A DNA stretch of 32,850 nt from Candidatus Segetimicrobium genomatis. Its GTDB lineage: Bacteria; Sysuimicrobiota; Sysuimicrobiia; Sysuimicrobiales; Kaftiobacteriaceae. Under the pieces are notes generated by a model, which ran no database searches, was not told where the DNA came from, and saw only the letters and a list, made by a program, of their open reading frames with translations. Location of the stretch: positions 3,561 through 36,410 of the forward strand of contig VBAP01000032.1 of the NCBI GenBank assembly GCA_005882335.1, written 5' to 3'. A program made the position numbers and the translations under genes. Position 1 is the stretch's first letter. Every line of letters begins with the position of its first letter. Shown here piece after piece: positions 15,075-23,283 of the stretch.

Positions 15075-15880
15075 GACGGTCCAGCTCCCCGCGCGCCGAC
15101 CGCGTCCATCGCCTCCCGGAGTTCGCGCACAAACTGCTCCAGGCGGGCGACCTTGTCACCAGGCTGCTCCAGCAATGCCACCAGCGCGCTGCCGACGATG
15201 ACGCCATCGGCAATCTCCGCTACCCGCCGGGCCTGAACCGGAGTGGAGACTCCGAATCCCACGCACACAGGCACCCGGGTCACCTTTCTGATTCTCTCGA
15301 CCAGCTCTTGAATCTCCTCGGGCAGCCGGTCTCGCACGCCGGTCACCCCAGTGACTGAGACTCCGTAGATAAACCCGCTCGACCGGCCGGCTACCACCCT
15401 GATCCGCGCGTCGGTGCTGGTGGGGGCGAGAAGAAAAATCGTATCGAGGCCTACCGGACGCGCCGCGGTGACCAGTTCGTCGGCTTCATCGGCGGGAAGA
15501 TCGGGGATGACAACTCCATCCACGCCGTGCCGCGCCGCGTCTGCGCAGAAGCGACCCACGCCGTACTGCACGATGGGATTGTAATAGGACAGCAACACGA
15601 CGGGGACGGCGGATCGCGCCTGGCCGACCAGCTCAATCACGTCCCGCACGGTAACCCCACCGGCCAGCGCACGCTGGTACGCCCGCTGATTGATCGGACC
15701 GTCGGCGACGGGATCAGAGAAGGGCACGCCCAGCTCGATCATATCCGCCCCGGCCCGGGCGAGGGCCCGTACGGCCTGCCCGGTTGTCGCCAGGTCGGGA
15801 TCTCCTGCGACCACAAAAGGCACCAGGGCCTGCCTGTGCTCGCCGTGCAGCCGGTCGAACGTCGCCCCGATTCGACTCAC
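15071..15880 (-). CDS. trpA: Tryptophan synthase alpha subunit
   Basis: Cleaves indole-3-glycerol phosphate to indole and glyceraldehyde-3-phosphate, passing indole to TrpB; 269 aa, normal length. It has the (beta/alpha)8 barrel with both catalytic acids in the canonical places: Glu49 in [11 protein letters not shown] and Asp60 in PVADGP. Phosphate-binding loops are [13 protein letters not shown] and VCVGFGVS. The start is GTG at 15880, overlapping the trpB TGA by 4 nt (GTGA), a classic coupled arrangement. Its own TGA overlaps the CTG start of the NUDIX gene. Confidence 0.97.
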   Translation of the reverse strand: MSRIGATFDRLHGEHRQALVPFVVAGDPDLATTGQAVRALARAGADMIELGVPFSDPVADGPINQRAYQRALAGGVTVRDVIELVGQARSAVPVVLLSYYNPIVQYGVGRFCADAARHGVDGVVIPDLPADEADELVTAARPVGLDTIFLLAPTSTDARIRVVAGRSSGFIYGVSVTGVTGVRDRLPEEIQELVERIRKVTRVPVCVGFGVSTPVQARRVAEIADGVIVGSALVALLEQPGDKVARLEQFVRELREAMDAVGARGAGPS

Positions 15881-17160
15881 GGCGGCCCGCCCTGAGCCTT
15901 GTCCGCCGGGGTCCCCGCGAATTTACTCTGCCGAATTCGCGGGGTGGCGTCGGCGGGTCTGCTCGAGGCATCAATCGAGGATTGTACGATGCGAGATACG
16001 TGCTGCACATCCTTGTCGCCGCGACCGGACAGTCCCACGACGACGACATGGTCACGGCTGAGGGTGGGGACCAGTGTCCGCAGATACGCGATGGCGTGCG
16101 CCGGTTCCAGCGCAGGAATAATGCCCTCGGTCTGCGACAACAACCGGAAACCCTCCAGCGCATCCTGGTCGGATACTGCCACATATTGCGCGCGGCCGGT
16201 TTCCTTGAAGTAGCTATGCTCCGGCCCCACGCCTGGGTAGTCGAGCCCTGCGGAAACTGAGTGCGTCGAGCTGATCTGCCCCGCGCCATCCTGCAGCAGA
16301 TATGAAAATGCGCCGTGGAGCACGCCGGGCGTCCCAGCGACGAGCGTGGCGGCATGATGCCCCGTGGCGACCCCCAGCCCGCCGGCCTCCACCCCGACCA
16401 TCTTCACCTCCGGGTCATCTATGAATGGATAGAAGAGGCCCATCGCGTTGCTGCCGCCACCGACACAGGCGACCAGGTAGTCGGGCAACCGCTCGATCTC
16501 GGCGGTAATCTGCGCGCGGACCTCCCGGCCGATGACGGATTGGAAGTCACGCACCATCGAAGGATAGGGGTGGGGTCCCACGACCGAGCCGATCACGTAG
16601 AAGGTCGTGCGCACGTTGGTGACCCAATCCCGCAGCGCCTCGTTGATGGCATCCTTGAGGGTGCGGCTGCCGCTCTCCACCGGGATGACCCGTGCGCCGA
16701 GCAGCCGCATCCGGAACACGTTGAGCTCCTGGCGAACCATGTCCTCGGCGCCCATATAGACATCGCACGCCAGCCCAAACATGGCCGCCGCCGTCGCCGT
16801 GGCCACGCCGTGCTGTCCGGCGCCGGTCTCCGCAATCACGCGGCCCTTGCCCATCCGATGGGCCAGCAGGACCTGGCCCATCGTGTTGTTGATCTTGTGC
16901 GCGCCGGTGTGCAGGAGGTCTTCCCGTTTGAGATAGATGCGCGCGCCGCCCAGCGTGTCCGTCAGACGCTCCGCCAAGTAGAGCGGGGTGGGCCGGCCGC
17001 AGTAGCGCTGCAGGTAGTAGGCCAGCTCTTCCTGGAACAGGCGATCCTGCCGGTAGCGCTCGTATTCCTGCTCGAGCTCATCCAGTGCCGGGATGAGCGT
17101 CTCCGGGACATAGCGGCCGCCGTACTTACCGAATCGGCCTTTCTGGGTGACACTAGCCAC
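15877..17160 (-). CDS. trpB: Tryptophan synthase beta chain
   Basis: PLP enzyme condensing indole with serine to tryptophan, in an alpha2-beta2 complex with TrpA; 427 aa. Lys89 in [15 protein letters not shown] is the PLP lysine. [16 protein letters not shown] and the phosphate-cradling VGGGSNAMG motif are intact, as is [15 protein letters not shown] near the normal C-terminus. The family usually ends about 30 residues earlier. The extra tail (from about residue 398: [11 protein letters not shown] onward) is encoded by a palindromic element at 15909-15948 and its flanks. GTG start at 17160 with GGAGGT five nt upstream. The tail probably does not disturb the fold but is unusual. Confidence 0.97.
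   Translation of the reverse strand: MASVTQKGRFGKYGGRYVPETLIPALDELEQEYERYRQDRLFQEELAYYLQRYCGRPTPLYLAERLTDTLGGARIYLKREDLLHTGAHKINNTMGQVLLAHRMGKGRVIAETGAGQHGVATATAAAMFGLACDVYMGAEDMVRQELNVFRMRLLGARVIPVESGSRTLKDAINEALRDWVTNVRTTFYVIGSVVGPHPYPSMVRDFQSVIGREVRAQITAEIERLPDYLVACVGGGSNAMGLFYPFIDDPEVKMVGVEAGGLGVATGHHAATLVAGTPGVLHGAFSYLLQDGAGQISSTHSVSAGLDYPGVGPEHSYFKETGRAQYVAVSDQDALEGFRLLSQTEGIIPALEPAHAIAYLRTLVPTLSRDHVVVVGLSGRGDKDVQHVSRIVQSSIDASSRPADATPRIRQSKFAGTPADKAQGGPP
15909..15948. mobile_element. Palindromic GTCCCCGC element inside the trpB coding sequence
   Basis: GGGTCCCCGCGAATT faces AATTCGCGGGGTGGC around a 10-nt loop. The same element occurs at 17946-17984 (GGGTCCCCGCAAATT / AATTTGCGGGGTGGC), where it is nested in another repeat. 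Here it is translated as part of the TrpB C-terminal tail ([14 protein letters not shown]). Two copies in different contexts, one clearly an insertion, argue for a small mobile palindrome. Confidence 0.75.
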
Positions 17161-17197
17161 AGTGCACCTCCGCTACTCAAACACCAACGCAGCACCG

Positions 17198-17294
17198 AGA
17201 ACGCGGATTGCAGATGGCAGAACGCAGACTGCTAGAACGGCCTGGTCTTCGAGATTTCTGCGTTCTGCGTTCTGCGTTCCGCGTTCTGATCCGC
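17198..17294. repeat. Paired heptad array A7 (unit AGAACGC, period 7)
   Basis: Left arm 17198-17242 reads AGAACGC, GGATTGC, AGATGGC, AGAACGC, AGACTGC. The complement of the right arm 17255-17294 reads AGAACGC, GGAACGC, AGAACGC, AGAACGC. It lies in the trpF-trpB gap and the right arm encodes the last residues of TrpF. The same unit family appears at 25271-25354 before aroF. Confidence 0.88.
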
Positions 17295-17903
17295 GAAGTC
17301 CCACTCTCGCACCCGCCTGATGAAATCCTTGATCTTCATATGGTCCTTGCGGCCGTCGGTCTCCACACCGCTGCTCACGTCGACGCCGTGCGGGGCGACG
17401 CGGGTCAGCGCATCCACGACGTTCACGGGAGTCAGGCCTCCGGAGAGGATGGTCCGGTGCGTCCGCGCAGCCTGGACGGCCAGAGACCAGTCGAACGTCT
17501 GGCCGGTTCCTCCAAGCGCCGAGGCGTCGAAGGTGTCCAGCAGGAACGCGTCGACCTGGTAGACGCCCATGCGCGCCAGCGACGACGCGTCTTTCACCCT
17601 GATCGCCTTGATGACGGGGACGCGAAAGCCGGCACAAAACTCAGGCGGTTCAGCGCCGTGGAGTTGCACGGCCCCCAGGCCACACGCGGCGATGAGCTCT
17701 TCGATCCGGCTGCGCTCCTCGTCGACAAAGACCCCCACCCTCGTCACGAACGGGGGCAGCGCCGCCGCAATCTCACCGGCCTGCGAAGGGGTGACCCGCC
17801 GCCGGCTTGGGGCGAAGACCAAACCGATGGCATCGGCGCCGGCCTCCGCCGCGACCAGAGCACTGGCAACATCTGAAATCCCACAGATCTTGACGCGCGT
17901 CAA
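17232..17903 (-). CDS. trpF: Phosphoribosylanthranilate isomerase
   Basis: Third step of the Trp branch: Amadori rearrangement of phosphoribosylanthranilate; 223 aa. It begins TRVKICGISD with the catalytic Cys7, continues with AGADAIGLVFAPSRRRV, and has the phosphate-binding ILSGGLTPVNV and HGVDVSSGVET motifs near the end. The frame is open back to 17999, but that part is repeat sequence. I chose the TTG at 17903 because GAGGGG lies 6 nt upstream and homology starts there. The normal end is near REWDFAD; the final ~18 residues (QNAERRTQNAEIS..) are translated from the heptad array. It lies between trpS and trpB. Confidence 0.93.
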   Translation of the reverse strand: MTRVKICGISDVASALVAAEAGADAIGLVFAPSRRRVTPSQAGEIAAALPPFVTRVGVFVDEERSRIEELIAACGLGAVQLHGAEPPEFCAGFRVPVIKAIRVKDASSLARMGVYQVDAFLLDTFDASALGGTGQTFDWSLAVQAARTHRTILSGGLTPVNVVDALTRVAPHGVDVSSGVETDGRKDHMKIKDFIRRVREWDFADQNAERRTQNAEISKTRPF

Positions 17904-17921
17904 GGGATACCCCTCACTATC

Positions 17922-18038
17922 GTCATCGCGAGCGCAGCATTGCCAGGGTCCCCGCAAATTCGCCGTCAAAATTTGCGGGGTGGCAAGCGATCTCCTCACA
18001 CGCGGAGATTGCTTCGGCGCTTCGCGCCTCGCAATGAC
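17922..18038. repeat. Dispersed GTCATTGCGAG repeat with a nested GTCCCCGC palindrome
   Basis: The outer repeat runs from GTCATCGCGAGCGCAG to CTCGCAATGAC. Within its left half, where other copies read on without a break (CGCAGCGAAGCGATC), a palindrome of about 40-45 nt is inserted (core 17946-17984, GGGTCCCCGCAAATT / AATTTGCGGGGTGGC, bounded by TTGCCA and TGGCAA). This is an element-in-element insertion in the trpS-trpF gap. Confidence 0.82.
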
Positions 18039-18050
18039 ATCGTGCGGCTC

Positions 18051-19088
18051 TCATCGAAGCCCCATCTCCTTTCGAACCTCTTCCATGGTCGTCTGCGCGA
18101 CCGGACGGGCCCGCCGGGCCCCGCCGGCCAGGATGTCGCGGATCTCGTCCGGTCTCTGCACCAGCTGCGCGTAGCGATCGCGGACCGGCGCAAAGGTCTC
18201 CACGATGGCATCGGCGAGCGCCTGCTTCATCTCGCTGTACCGGATCGCGCCGTTGTGATAGGCTTCGGCAAATTCCGCATACCCTTGGGGGGCAAAGACT
18301 TCCAGCAGCGTAAATAAGTTGGCTACGCCCGGACTGGCGTCGTCCAACTTCGACCCCTTCTTGGGCGGCCCGGGGTCGGTCACGGCGGCGCGCACCTTCT
18401 TGCGAATCGATTCGGGATCTTCCACCAGCGCGATGTAACTGCCGGGGACGCTCTTACTCATCTTCGCGGCCGGGTCATTGAGCGCCATAATCCGCGCACC
18501 CTTGGTCAACCGTGCCTCGGGAAGTGGGAACGTTTCGCCAAATTGCTTGTTGAACCGCTCGGCGATGTCGCGCATCAGCTCGACGTGCTGCACCTGGTCC
18601 TCGCCCACCGGTACGAGCTTCGCCTTATAGAGCAGCACGTCGGCGGCCTGCAGGACGGGATAGTTGAGCAGCCCGGCCATGACGCCGGTCTTGGCGCGCC
18701 GGCTCCGTTCTTTATATTGTGTCATGCGCTCCAACTGGCCCACGGGGGTCAGCACGTTCAGGAGCCACATCAGTTCGCAATGCTCGGGCACATGTGACTG
18801 CACAAAGAGCACCGACTGGTTGGGGTCGATGCCGGCGGCGACGTTGGCGGCAGCCGCGTCCAGAACTCGCTGAGGGAATTCGGCAACGTCATACGGACCC
18901 GTGATCGCATGTAGATCCACGATACAGAAGTACGACTCGAATTCCCGCTGCAGCTGGGCCCACTGCCGGATCGCCCCGACGTAGTTGCCAATGTGCACCA
19001 CGCCGGTCGGCTGGATGCCGGAGAAGACCCGTACCGGAATCCTCGGACCTCCGGCCGGCGCCGGCCGTGCCTGCTCCTGAACTCTCAT
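18051..19088 (-). CDS. trpS: Tryptophan-tRNA ligase
   Basis: Class I synthetase that charges tRNA-Trp; 345 aa, normal length. HIGH-type motif in SGIQPTGVVHIGNYVGAI (about residues 24-41), KMSKS in AAKMSKSVPGS, and the helix VQSHVPEHCELMWLLNVLT typical of bacterial TrpRS. ATG at 19088 with GAGGGG six nt upstream. Placing trpS inside the trp operon, under a Trp T-box, means that low charging of tRNA-Trp raises both tryptophan supply and the charging enzyme. It lies between trpC (10 nt upstream) and trpF. Confidence 0.96.
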   Translation of the reverse strand: MRVQEQARPAPAGGPRIPVRVFSGIQPTGVVHIGNYVGAIRQWAQLQREFESYFCIVDLHAITGPYDVAEFPQRVLDAAAANVAAGIDPNQSVLFVQSHVPEHCELMWLLNVLTPVGQLERMTQYKERSRRAKTGVMAGLLNYPVLQAADVLLYKAKLVPVGEDQVQHVELMRDIAERFNKQFGETFPLPEARLTKGARIMALNDPAAKMSKSVPGSYIALVEDPESIRKKVRAAVTDPGPPKKGSKLDDASPGVANLFTLLEVFAPQGYAEFAEAYHNGAIRYSEMKQALADAIVETFAPVRDRYAQLVQRPDEIRDILAGGARRARPVAQTTMEEVRKEMGLR

Positions 19089-19098
19089 CAGATACCCC

Positions 19099-19938
19099 TC
19101 ACCCTTGCCCTCTCCCTGAGGGAGAGGGGGAAGTGGTAAACCTGCCCCTCACCCCAGTGGAGTTACCGACACCCCTCAACTCGCGCAATTTGGCCGCAGG
19201 GTCAGCGCTGGCCATCAGACTGGTCCCAACCAGCACCGCATCCACGCCGGCCCGCTCGACTTTCTCCACCTGCGCCCGCGTCGCAAACCCACTCTCGCTG
19301 ACAACCACAATCCCCGGCGGGATCAACGGCCGCAGCCGGACCGTGGTCTCCAGATCGACGCGCAGTGTCTGCAAGTCTCGGTTATTGATCCCAATGAGAT
19401 CCGCGCCCGCATCGACCGCCACAGCCACCTCATCCGGGGTGTGCACCTCTACCAGGGCGTCCATCCCGCGCCTCCGCACGTCGCCGAGAAAGCGGCGCAG
19501 CTGCGCCCCGTCGAGAATCGCGGCGATCAGCAGTACCGCCGCCGAGCCGGCCGCCAGCGCCTCGTCAACCTGATATGGGTCGATGATGAACTCCTTGCAC
19601 AGCGCCGGCAGCCGGCAGGCACGGCACACTGCGGCCAGCGCCTCCCAGGATCCGCCGAAGTACTTCGCATCAGTCAAGACGGAGAGCGCGGCCGCGCCGC
19701 CGGCCTCGTACGTCCCGGCCATGGCCACCGGGTCGACGCTGGTACGGATGGTGCCGGTCGACGGCGAAGCGCCTTTGATCTCCGCGATCACGGCCAACCC
19801 CGGGGATGACAGCGCCTGGCGAAATCCTGTCGCCGGCCGGGGCCATTCCGCGGCAGCCGCCACAGCGGCGGACGGCCGCATGGCCTTTCTCGCGGCCACT
19901 TCGGCTCGCTTGTGCGCTACGATCTCGTCAAGAATCAC
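19099..19938 (-). CDS. trpC: Indole-3-glycerol-phosphate synthase
   Basis: Closes the indole ring in the fourth Trp step; 279 aa. Barrel motifs: VIAEIKGASPSTG with the catalytic Lys55, the LCKEFIIDPYQV region with a second active-site Lys, LVEVHTPDE, IGINNRDLQTL, and VVSESGF. GTG start at 19938. Its Shine-Dalgarno GGGGAG (8 nt upstream) is provided by a unit of the neighbouring nonad array. The normal end is near AAKLRELRG; the final residues (TTSPSPSGRGQG) come from a palindromic repeat. It is followed 10 nt later by trpS. Confidence 0.95.
   Translation of the reverse strand: MILDEIVAHKRAEVAARKAMRPSAAVAAAAEWPRPATGFRQALSSPGLAVIAEIKGASPSTGTIRTSVDPVAMAGTYEAGGAAALSVLTDAKYFGGSWEALAAVCRACRLPALCKEFIIDPYQVDEALAAGSAAVLLIAAILDGAQLRRFLGDVRRRGMDALVEVHTPDEVAVAVDAGADLIGINNRDLQTLRVDLETTVRLRPLIPPGIVVVSESGFATRAQVEKVERAGVDAVLVGTSLMASADPAAKLRELRGVGNSTGVRGRFTTSPSPSGRGQG
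19108..19128. repeat. Short perfect palindrome CCCTCTCCCT / AGGGAGAGGG
   Basis: Two 10-nt complementary arms flank a single G within the 3' end of trpC. The surrounding sequence is translated as the SPSPSGRGQG tail, a repeat type found widely in bacterial genomes. No T-run follows. Confidence 0.8.
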
Positions 19939-19940
19939 CT

Positions 19941-20034
19941 GAATGTCTCCCCAGTCTTCCCAGTCTACCCGGTCTTCCCGGTCTCAACTGCGGGGTCTGT
20001 AGACCAGGGAGACAGGGAAGACAGGGAAGACTTG
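19941..20034. repeat. Paired nonad array A8 (unit CCCAGTCTT, period 9)
   Basis: Left arm 19941-19985 contains CCCAGTCTT, CCCAGTCTA, CCCGGTCTT, CCCGGTCTC. The complement of the right arm 19999-20034 contains CCCTGTCTT, CCCTGTCTC and a related third unit. It occupies the trpD-trpC gap, and the minus-strand copy of the left arm supplies the trpC Shine-Dalgarno. Confidence 0.88.
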
Positions 20035-20037
20035 TTT

Positions 20038-21060
20038 TCACGATACGGCGGCACGAGTGTGCGCCCGAAGAGCTTCGAGTTTCTCGTAGGCGGCGCCGGA
20101 GTCGATGGCCCGTCGGGCCAGCTCGATCCCATCCTTCCAGCCGCCGGCCAGTTCGGCCGCGCACAGCGCCGCGCCGGCATTGGCCAGCACAATATCGCGG
20201 CGCGGGCTGCGTTCGCCCTGCAGGACGGCGGTGGTGATCGCGGCGTTCTCATCCGGACGGCCGCCGGCGATCGCCTCGGGCGAGGTCTTGGGAAGTCCAA
20301 GGTCGTCGGGTGCGATCGCGTACGTTCGCACACTGCCGTTCCGCAACTCGGAGACGCGCGTCGACCCCACCGTCGAGACCTCATCCACGCCATCCAGCCC
20401 ATGGACCACCAGAGCGCGGCGGGCCCCCATCTCGCCGAGCACATGGGCCATGATCTCGGTCAGCGCGGGATCATAGGTCCCCACGACCAGGTAGTTCGCG
20501 TTGGCGGGGTTGGTCAGCGGACCCAGGATGTTGAACACAGTGCGGATCCCGATCTCCTTGCGCGGGCCGACGGCGTGCTTCATCGCCGTGTGATAAATCG
20601 GCGCAAACATGAAGCCGATGCCGATGTCCTCAATGGCGCGTCGCACCACCTCGGGGGGCACCTGGATCTGCACGCCCAGCGCCTCCAAGACATCGGCCGC
20701 GCCGGACAAACGCGACACCGCCCGGTTGCCGTGCTTGGCCACGTATCCGCCGGCGGCGGCGACCACGAACGCGCTGGTCGTACTGATGTTGAAGGTGCTC
20801 AGCCGATCGCCGCCGGTCCCCACGATGTCAATCAGCGCCTCAGCCTTGGGCGTGATGCGTTGCGCCCGCTCCCGCATCGCCCGGGCGAATCCGGCGATCT
20901 CCTGCACCGTCTCGCCTTTCATCCGCATCGCGGTGATCAGCGCCGCAATCTGCGCCGGGGTGGCCTGCCCGTCCATCACCTCGCCCATGGCGCTCCAGGC
21001 CTCGCCCTCTGAGAGGTCCTCTCTATCGACCGCTTTCTTTAGCGTCTCTTTTATCGCCAC
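20038..21060 (-). CDS. trpD: Anthranilate phosphoribosyltransferase
   Basis: Transfers phosphoribosyl from PRPP to anthranilate; 340 aa, normal length. N-terminal helical domain (DREDLSEGEAWSAMGEVMDG), then the PRPP-binding glycine-rich motif DIVGTGGDRLSTFNIST (81-94), KHGNRAVS, the MFAPIYHTAMKHAVGPRKE segment, and VHGLDGVDEVS. The frame is open to 21108, but those residues are array sequence. I chose the GTG at 21060, where AGGAGG lies five nt upstream and the family homology begins. It follows trpG with only a heptad array between. Confidence 0.96.
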   Translation of the reverse strand: MAIKETLKKAVDREDLSEGEAWSAMGEVMDGQATPAQIAALITAMRMKGETVQEIAGFARAMRERAQRITPKAEALIDIVGTGGDRLSTFNISTTSAFVVAAAGGYVAKHGNRAVSRLSGAADVLEALGVQIQVPPEVVRRAIEDIGIGFMFAPIYHTAMKHAVGPRKEIGIRTVFNILGPLTNPANANYLVVGTYDPALTEIMAHVLGEMGARRALVVHGLDGVDEVSTVGSTRVSELRNGSVRTYAIAPDDLGLPKTSPEAIAGGRPDENAAITTAVLQGERSPRRDIVLANAGAALCAAELAGGWKDGIELARRAIDSGAAYEKLEALRAHTRAAVS

Positions 21061-21076
21061 ACTGGCCTCCTGCTCA

Positions 21077-21159
21077 CTAGTAACCAGTAGCCAGTAACCA
21101 GTAGCCACTGACCGGAAGGCAGTTACTGCTTACTGGCGACTGGATACTGGCTACTATTG
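21077..21159. repeat. Paired heptad array A10 (unit GTAACCA/GTAGCCA, period 7)
   Basis: Left arm 21077-21112 reads GTAACCA, GTAGCCA, GTAACCA, GTAGCCA, CTGACCG. The complement of the right arm 21120-21159 reads GTAGCCA, GTATCCA, GTCGCCA, GTAAGCA, GTAACTG. Loop about 7 nt. The right arm encodes the TrpG tail (SSQYPVASKQ). Confidence 0.87.
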
Positions 21160-21731
21160 TTCACTCTCGCCAGCCGGAGAAAATTGCGGAGGAGATCTTT
21201 CCCCGCCGCCGTCAGCACCGACTCGGGGTGAAACTGGACACCCTCCACCAGCGCGTGCTTGTGCCGCACACCCATGATGGTCCCGTCGGCCAGTTGGGCC
21301 GAGACCTCGAGCACCCCCGGCAATGTATCGCGATCGATAATCAACGAGTGGTACCGCGTCCCCACGAGAGGGTTGGGCAATCCGTCGTAGATAGTACGTC
21401 CATCGTGACGGACCTCCGACACCTTTCCATGCACGGGTGCTGGGGCGCGGACGATCTTGCCCCCGAAGGCTGCGCCGATGCACTGGTGACCGAGGCACAC
21501 ACCCAGGACCGGCGTATGGCCTGCCAGCTCCGCCACCAACGGCGCCGAGATGCCGGCCTCGTGAGGGGTGCATGGGCCCGGGGAAATCACTACCGCGTCG
21601 GGCTGCATCGCTCGAATCTCGCCCGGTGTGGTCTGATCGTTCCGGAATACGCGGACGTCGCCCGTCAACTCGCCCAAGTACTGCACGAGGTTGTAGGTGA
21701 ACGAATCGTAATTGTCGATAACAACGATCAT
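21123..21731 (-). CDS. trpG: Anthranilate synthase glutamine amidotransferase component
   Basis: Supplies ammonia from glutamine to TrpE; 202 aa. Class I glutamine amidotransferase with IDNYDSFTYNLVQYLG at the start, SPGPCTPHEAG, the nucleophile Cys79 in LGVCLGHQ, and the HxE pair in VQFHPES. The ATG at 21731 overlaps the trpE stop (ATGA). The frame is open upstream to 22067, but that region belongs to trpE. The normal end is near LRNFLRLA; the last ~11 residues are encoded by a heptad array. It may also serve PabB in folate synthesis, as single TrpG proteins sometimes do; that is not decidable here. Confidence 0.96.
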   Translation of the reverse strand: MIVVIDNYDSFTYNLVQYLGELTGDVRVFRNDQTTPGEIRAMQPDAVVISPGPCTPHEAGISAPLVAELAGHTPVLGVCLGHQCIGAAFGGKIVRAPAPVHGKVSEVRHDGRTIYDGLPNPLVGTRYHSLIIDRDTLPGVLEVSAQLADGTIMGVRHKHALVEGVQFHPESVLTAAGKDLLRNFLRLARVNNSSQYPVASKQ

Positions 21732-23275
21732 GATGTCCGCGTTCCCTCGTTCCCCCGTTCCCGCGTTCCCTGGTTCGAGCGATTGACGCGCTCCAATGCG
21801 CGAACCAAAGCCTTCGCCTTGTTCACCGTTTCCACATACTCGCGTTCCGGGACGGAGTCGGCCACGATCCCGGCGCCAGCCTGCACGTAGGCACGATTCC
21901 CGGCCATGACGATGGTACGAATGGTGATGGCCGTATCCATATTGCCTGAGAAGCCGAGGTAGCCGACCGCACCGGCATACGGTCCGCGTGAAACCGGTTC
22001 CAGCTCGTCGATAATCTCCATGGCGCGCACTTTCGGGGCGCCGGTCACGGTGCCGGCAGGGAAGCACGCCCGCAACACGTCAATCGCGTCCAGGTCCCCC
22101 CTGAGGCGGCCCTGCACATCCGAGACGATATGCATGACGTGCGAGAATCGTTCCACGCTCATCAGATCCGTCACACGCACGGTCCCGTAGTCACAGACCC
22201 GGCCCAAGTCATTCCGCCCCAGGTCCACCAGCATCACGTGCTCCGCGCGCTCCTTCTCGTCGGCCAGCAACTGCGCTTCCAGCCCGCGATCATCCTCGTC
22301 CGTATCCCCGCGCGGCCGCGTGCCGGCGAGCGGCCGGGTTTCCACGACACCGCCTTCCAGGCGCACCAGCAGCTCCGGCGAGGATCCGATGATTTTCGCG
22401 TCTTCGAAGTCCAGGAAGAACATGTACGGCGAGGGGTTTATCGTGCGCAGCGCACGGTAAATGTCCAGCGCGTCCACATCCTCGACCACGGCTGAGAACC
22501 GGCGTGACAGCACGACCTGGAAGACGTCACCGGCGCGGATGTACTCCTTGGCACGCTCGACGGCCCCGAGGAACGTGGACACCGGCATGTCGGTGTCCAT
22601 CGCGGGGTGGATCCTGCCGCCGCCCTGGACCGCCACGATCGGCGTTCGCAGCCGCTCATAGAGTTGCTCGACTTTCTCCACGGCACGCCGGTAGGCGGCA
22701 CCTCCGTCGCCGTCCACGGCCGCGTTCGCCACGATCTTCATCGTGTGCCGCACGTGATCAAAGATGACGACGGTATCGGCCACGGCCAGATAGCATGTCG
22801 GCAGGCTCAGGTCGTCCACCGGCCGGTTGGGCAACCGCTCCCATGAGCGCACCAGGTCGTACCCGAAGTAGCCGACGGCGCCGCCGGCGAACCGGGGCAG
22901 CGAAGGATCCGGCACGGGCCGGTGGCGGCGGAGAAGGCTGCGGGTCACGTCCAGCACATCGGCCGTCTGGCGTTCCACCCGTCTGGCGCGTGCGCCATCG
23001 CCCGACGGTCCCTCGCGGATCTCCACCTGATCGCCTCGCGAGACGATGGTCATCATCGGGCCGCTGCCTATGAACGAATAGCGGCCGATGCGCTCGCCGC
23101 CTTCCACGCTCTCCAGCAAGAAGGCGTCGCCGTCCCCGCGGACCTTCATGAATGTGGAGATGGGTGTTTCCAGATCGGCCGGCAACTCGCATGACACCGG
23201 GATGAGGTTGCCGCCGCGGGTCCGGCTGAGAAACTCAGTTTTGGTCGGTTCGATATCCAGTACCGTCGCCATCAC
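21728..23275 (-). CDS. trpE: Anthranilate synthase component I
   Basis: Converts chorismate to anthranilate with TrpG; 515 aa. The N-terminal LLES motif (53-56) in AFLLESVEGGERIGRYSFIG is the known tryptophan feedback-binding motif, so allosteric inhibition is likely. The chorismate-binding domain shows FQVVLSRRFS, SPELLVRLEGG, TRPLAGTRPRG, FPAGTVTGAPKVRAMEII, AVGYLGFSG and QAGAGIVADSVPEREY. Start GTG at 23275 or ATG at 23272. The final residues after ALVRALERVN are translated from an octad array. Its TGA overlaps the trpG ATG by 4 nt. Confidence 0.97.
   Translation of the reverse strand: MMATVLDIEPTKTEFLSRTRGGNLIPVSCELPADLETPISTFMKVRGDGDAFLLESVEGGERIGRYSFIGSGPMMTIVSRGDQVEIREGPSGDGARARRVERQTADVLDVTRSLLRRHRPVPDPSLPRFAGGAVGYFGYDLVRSWERLPNRPVDDLSLPTCYLAVADTVVIFDHVRHTMKIVANAAVDGDGGAAYRRAVEKVEQLYERLRTPIVAVQGGGRIHPAMDTDMPVSTFLGAVERAKEYIRAGDVFQVVLSRRFSAVVEDVDALDIYRALRTINPSPYMFFLDFEDAKIIGSSPELLVRLEGGVVETRPLAGTRPRGDTDEDDRGLEAQLLADEKERAEHVMLVDLGRNDLGRVCDYGTVRVTDLMSVERFSHVMHIVSDVQGRLRGDLDAIDVLRACFPAGTVTGAPKVRAMEIIDELEPVSRGPYAGAVGYLGFSGNMDTAITIRTIVMAGNRAYVQAGAGIVADSVPEREYVETVNKAKALVRALERVNRSNQGTRERGNEGTRTS
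21733..21773. repeat. Unpaired octad array A9 (unit GCGTTCCC, period 8)
   Basis: GCGTTCCC, TCGTTCCC, CCGTTCCC, GCGTTCCC, then TGGTTCG. It is read in frame on the minus strand as the TrpE C-terminal tail (GTRERGNEGTRTS), immediately before the trpG start. No complementary arm is present. Confidence 0.87.
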
Positions 23276-23283
23276 ATCACCGA

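Noticed and set aside
17904..17999. N-terminal extension of TrpF
   Set aside because: It consists of repeat sequence. The TTG at 17903 has GAGGGG at the correct distance and begins the family homology.
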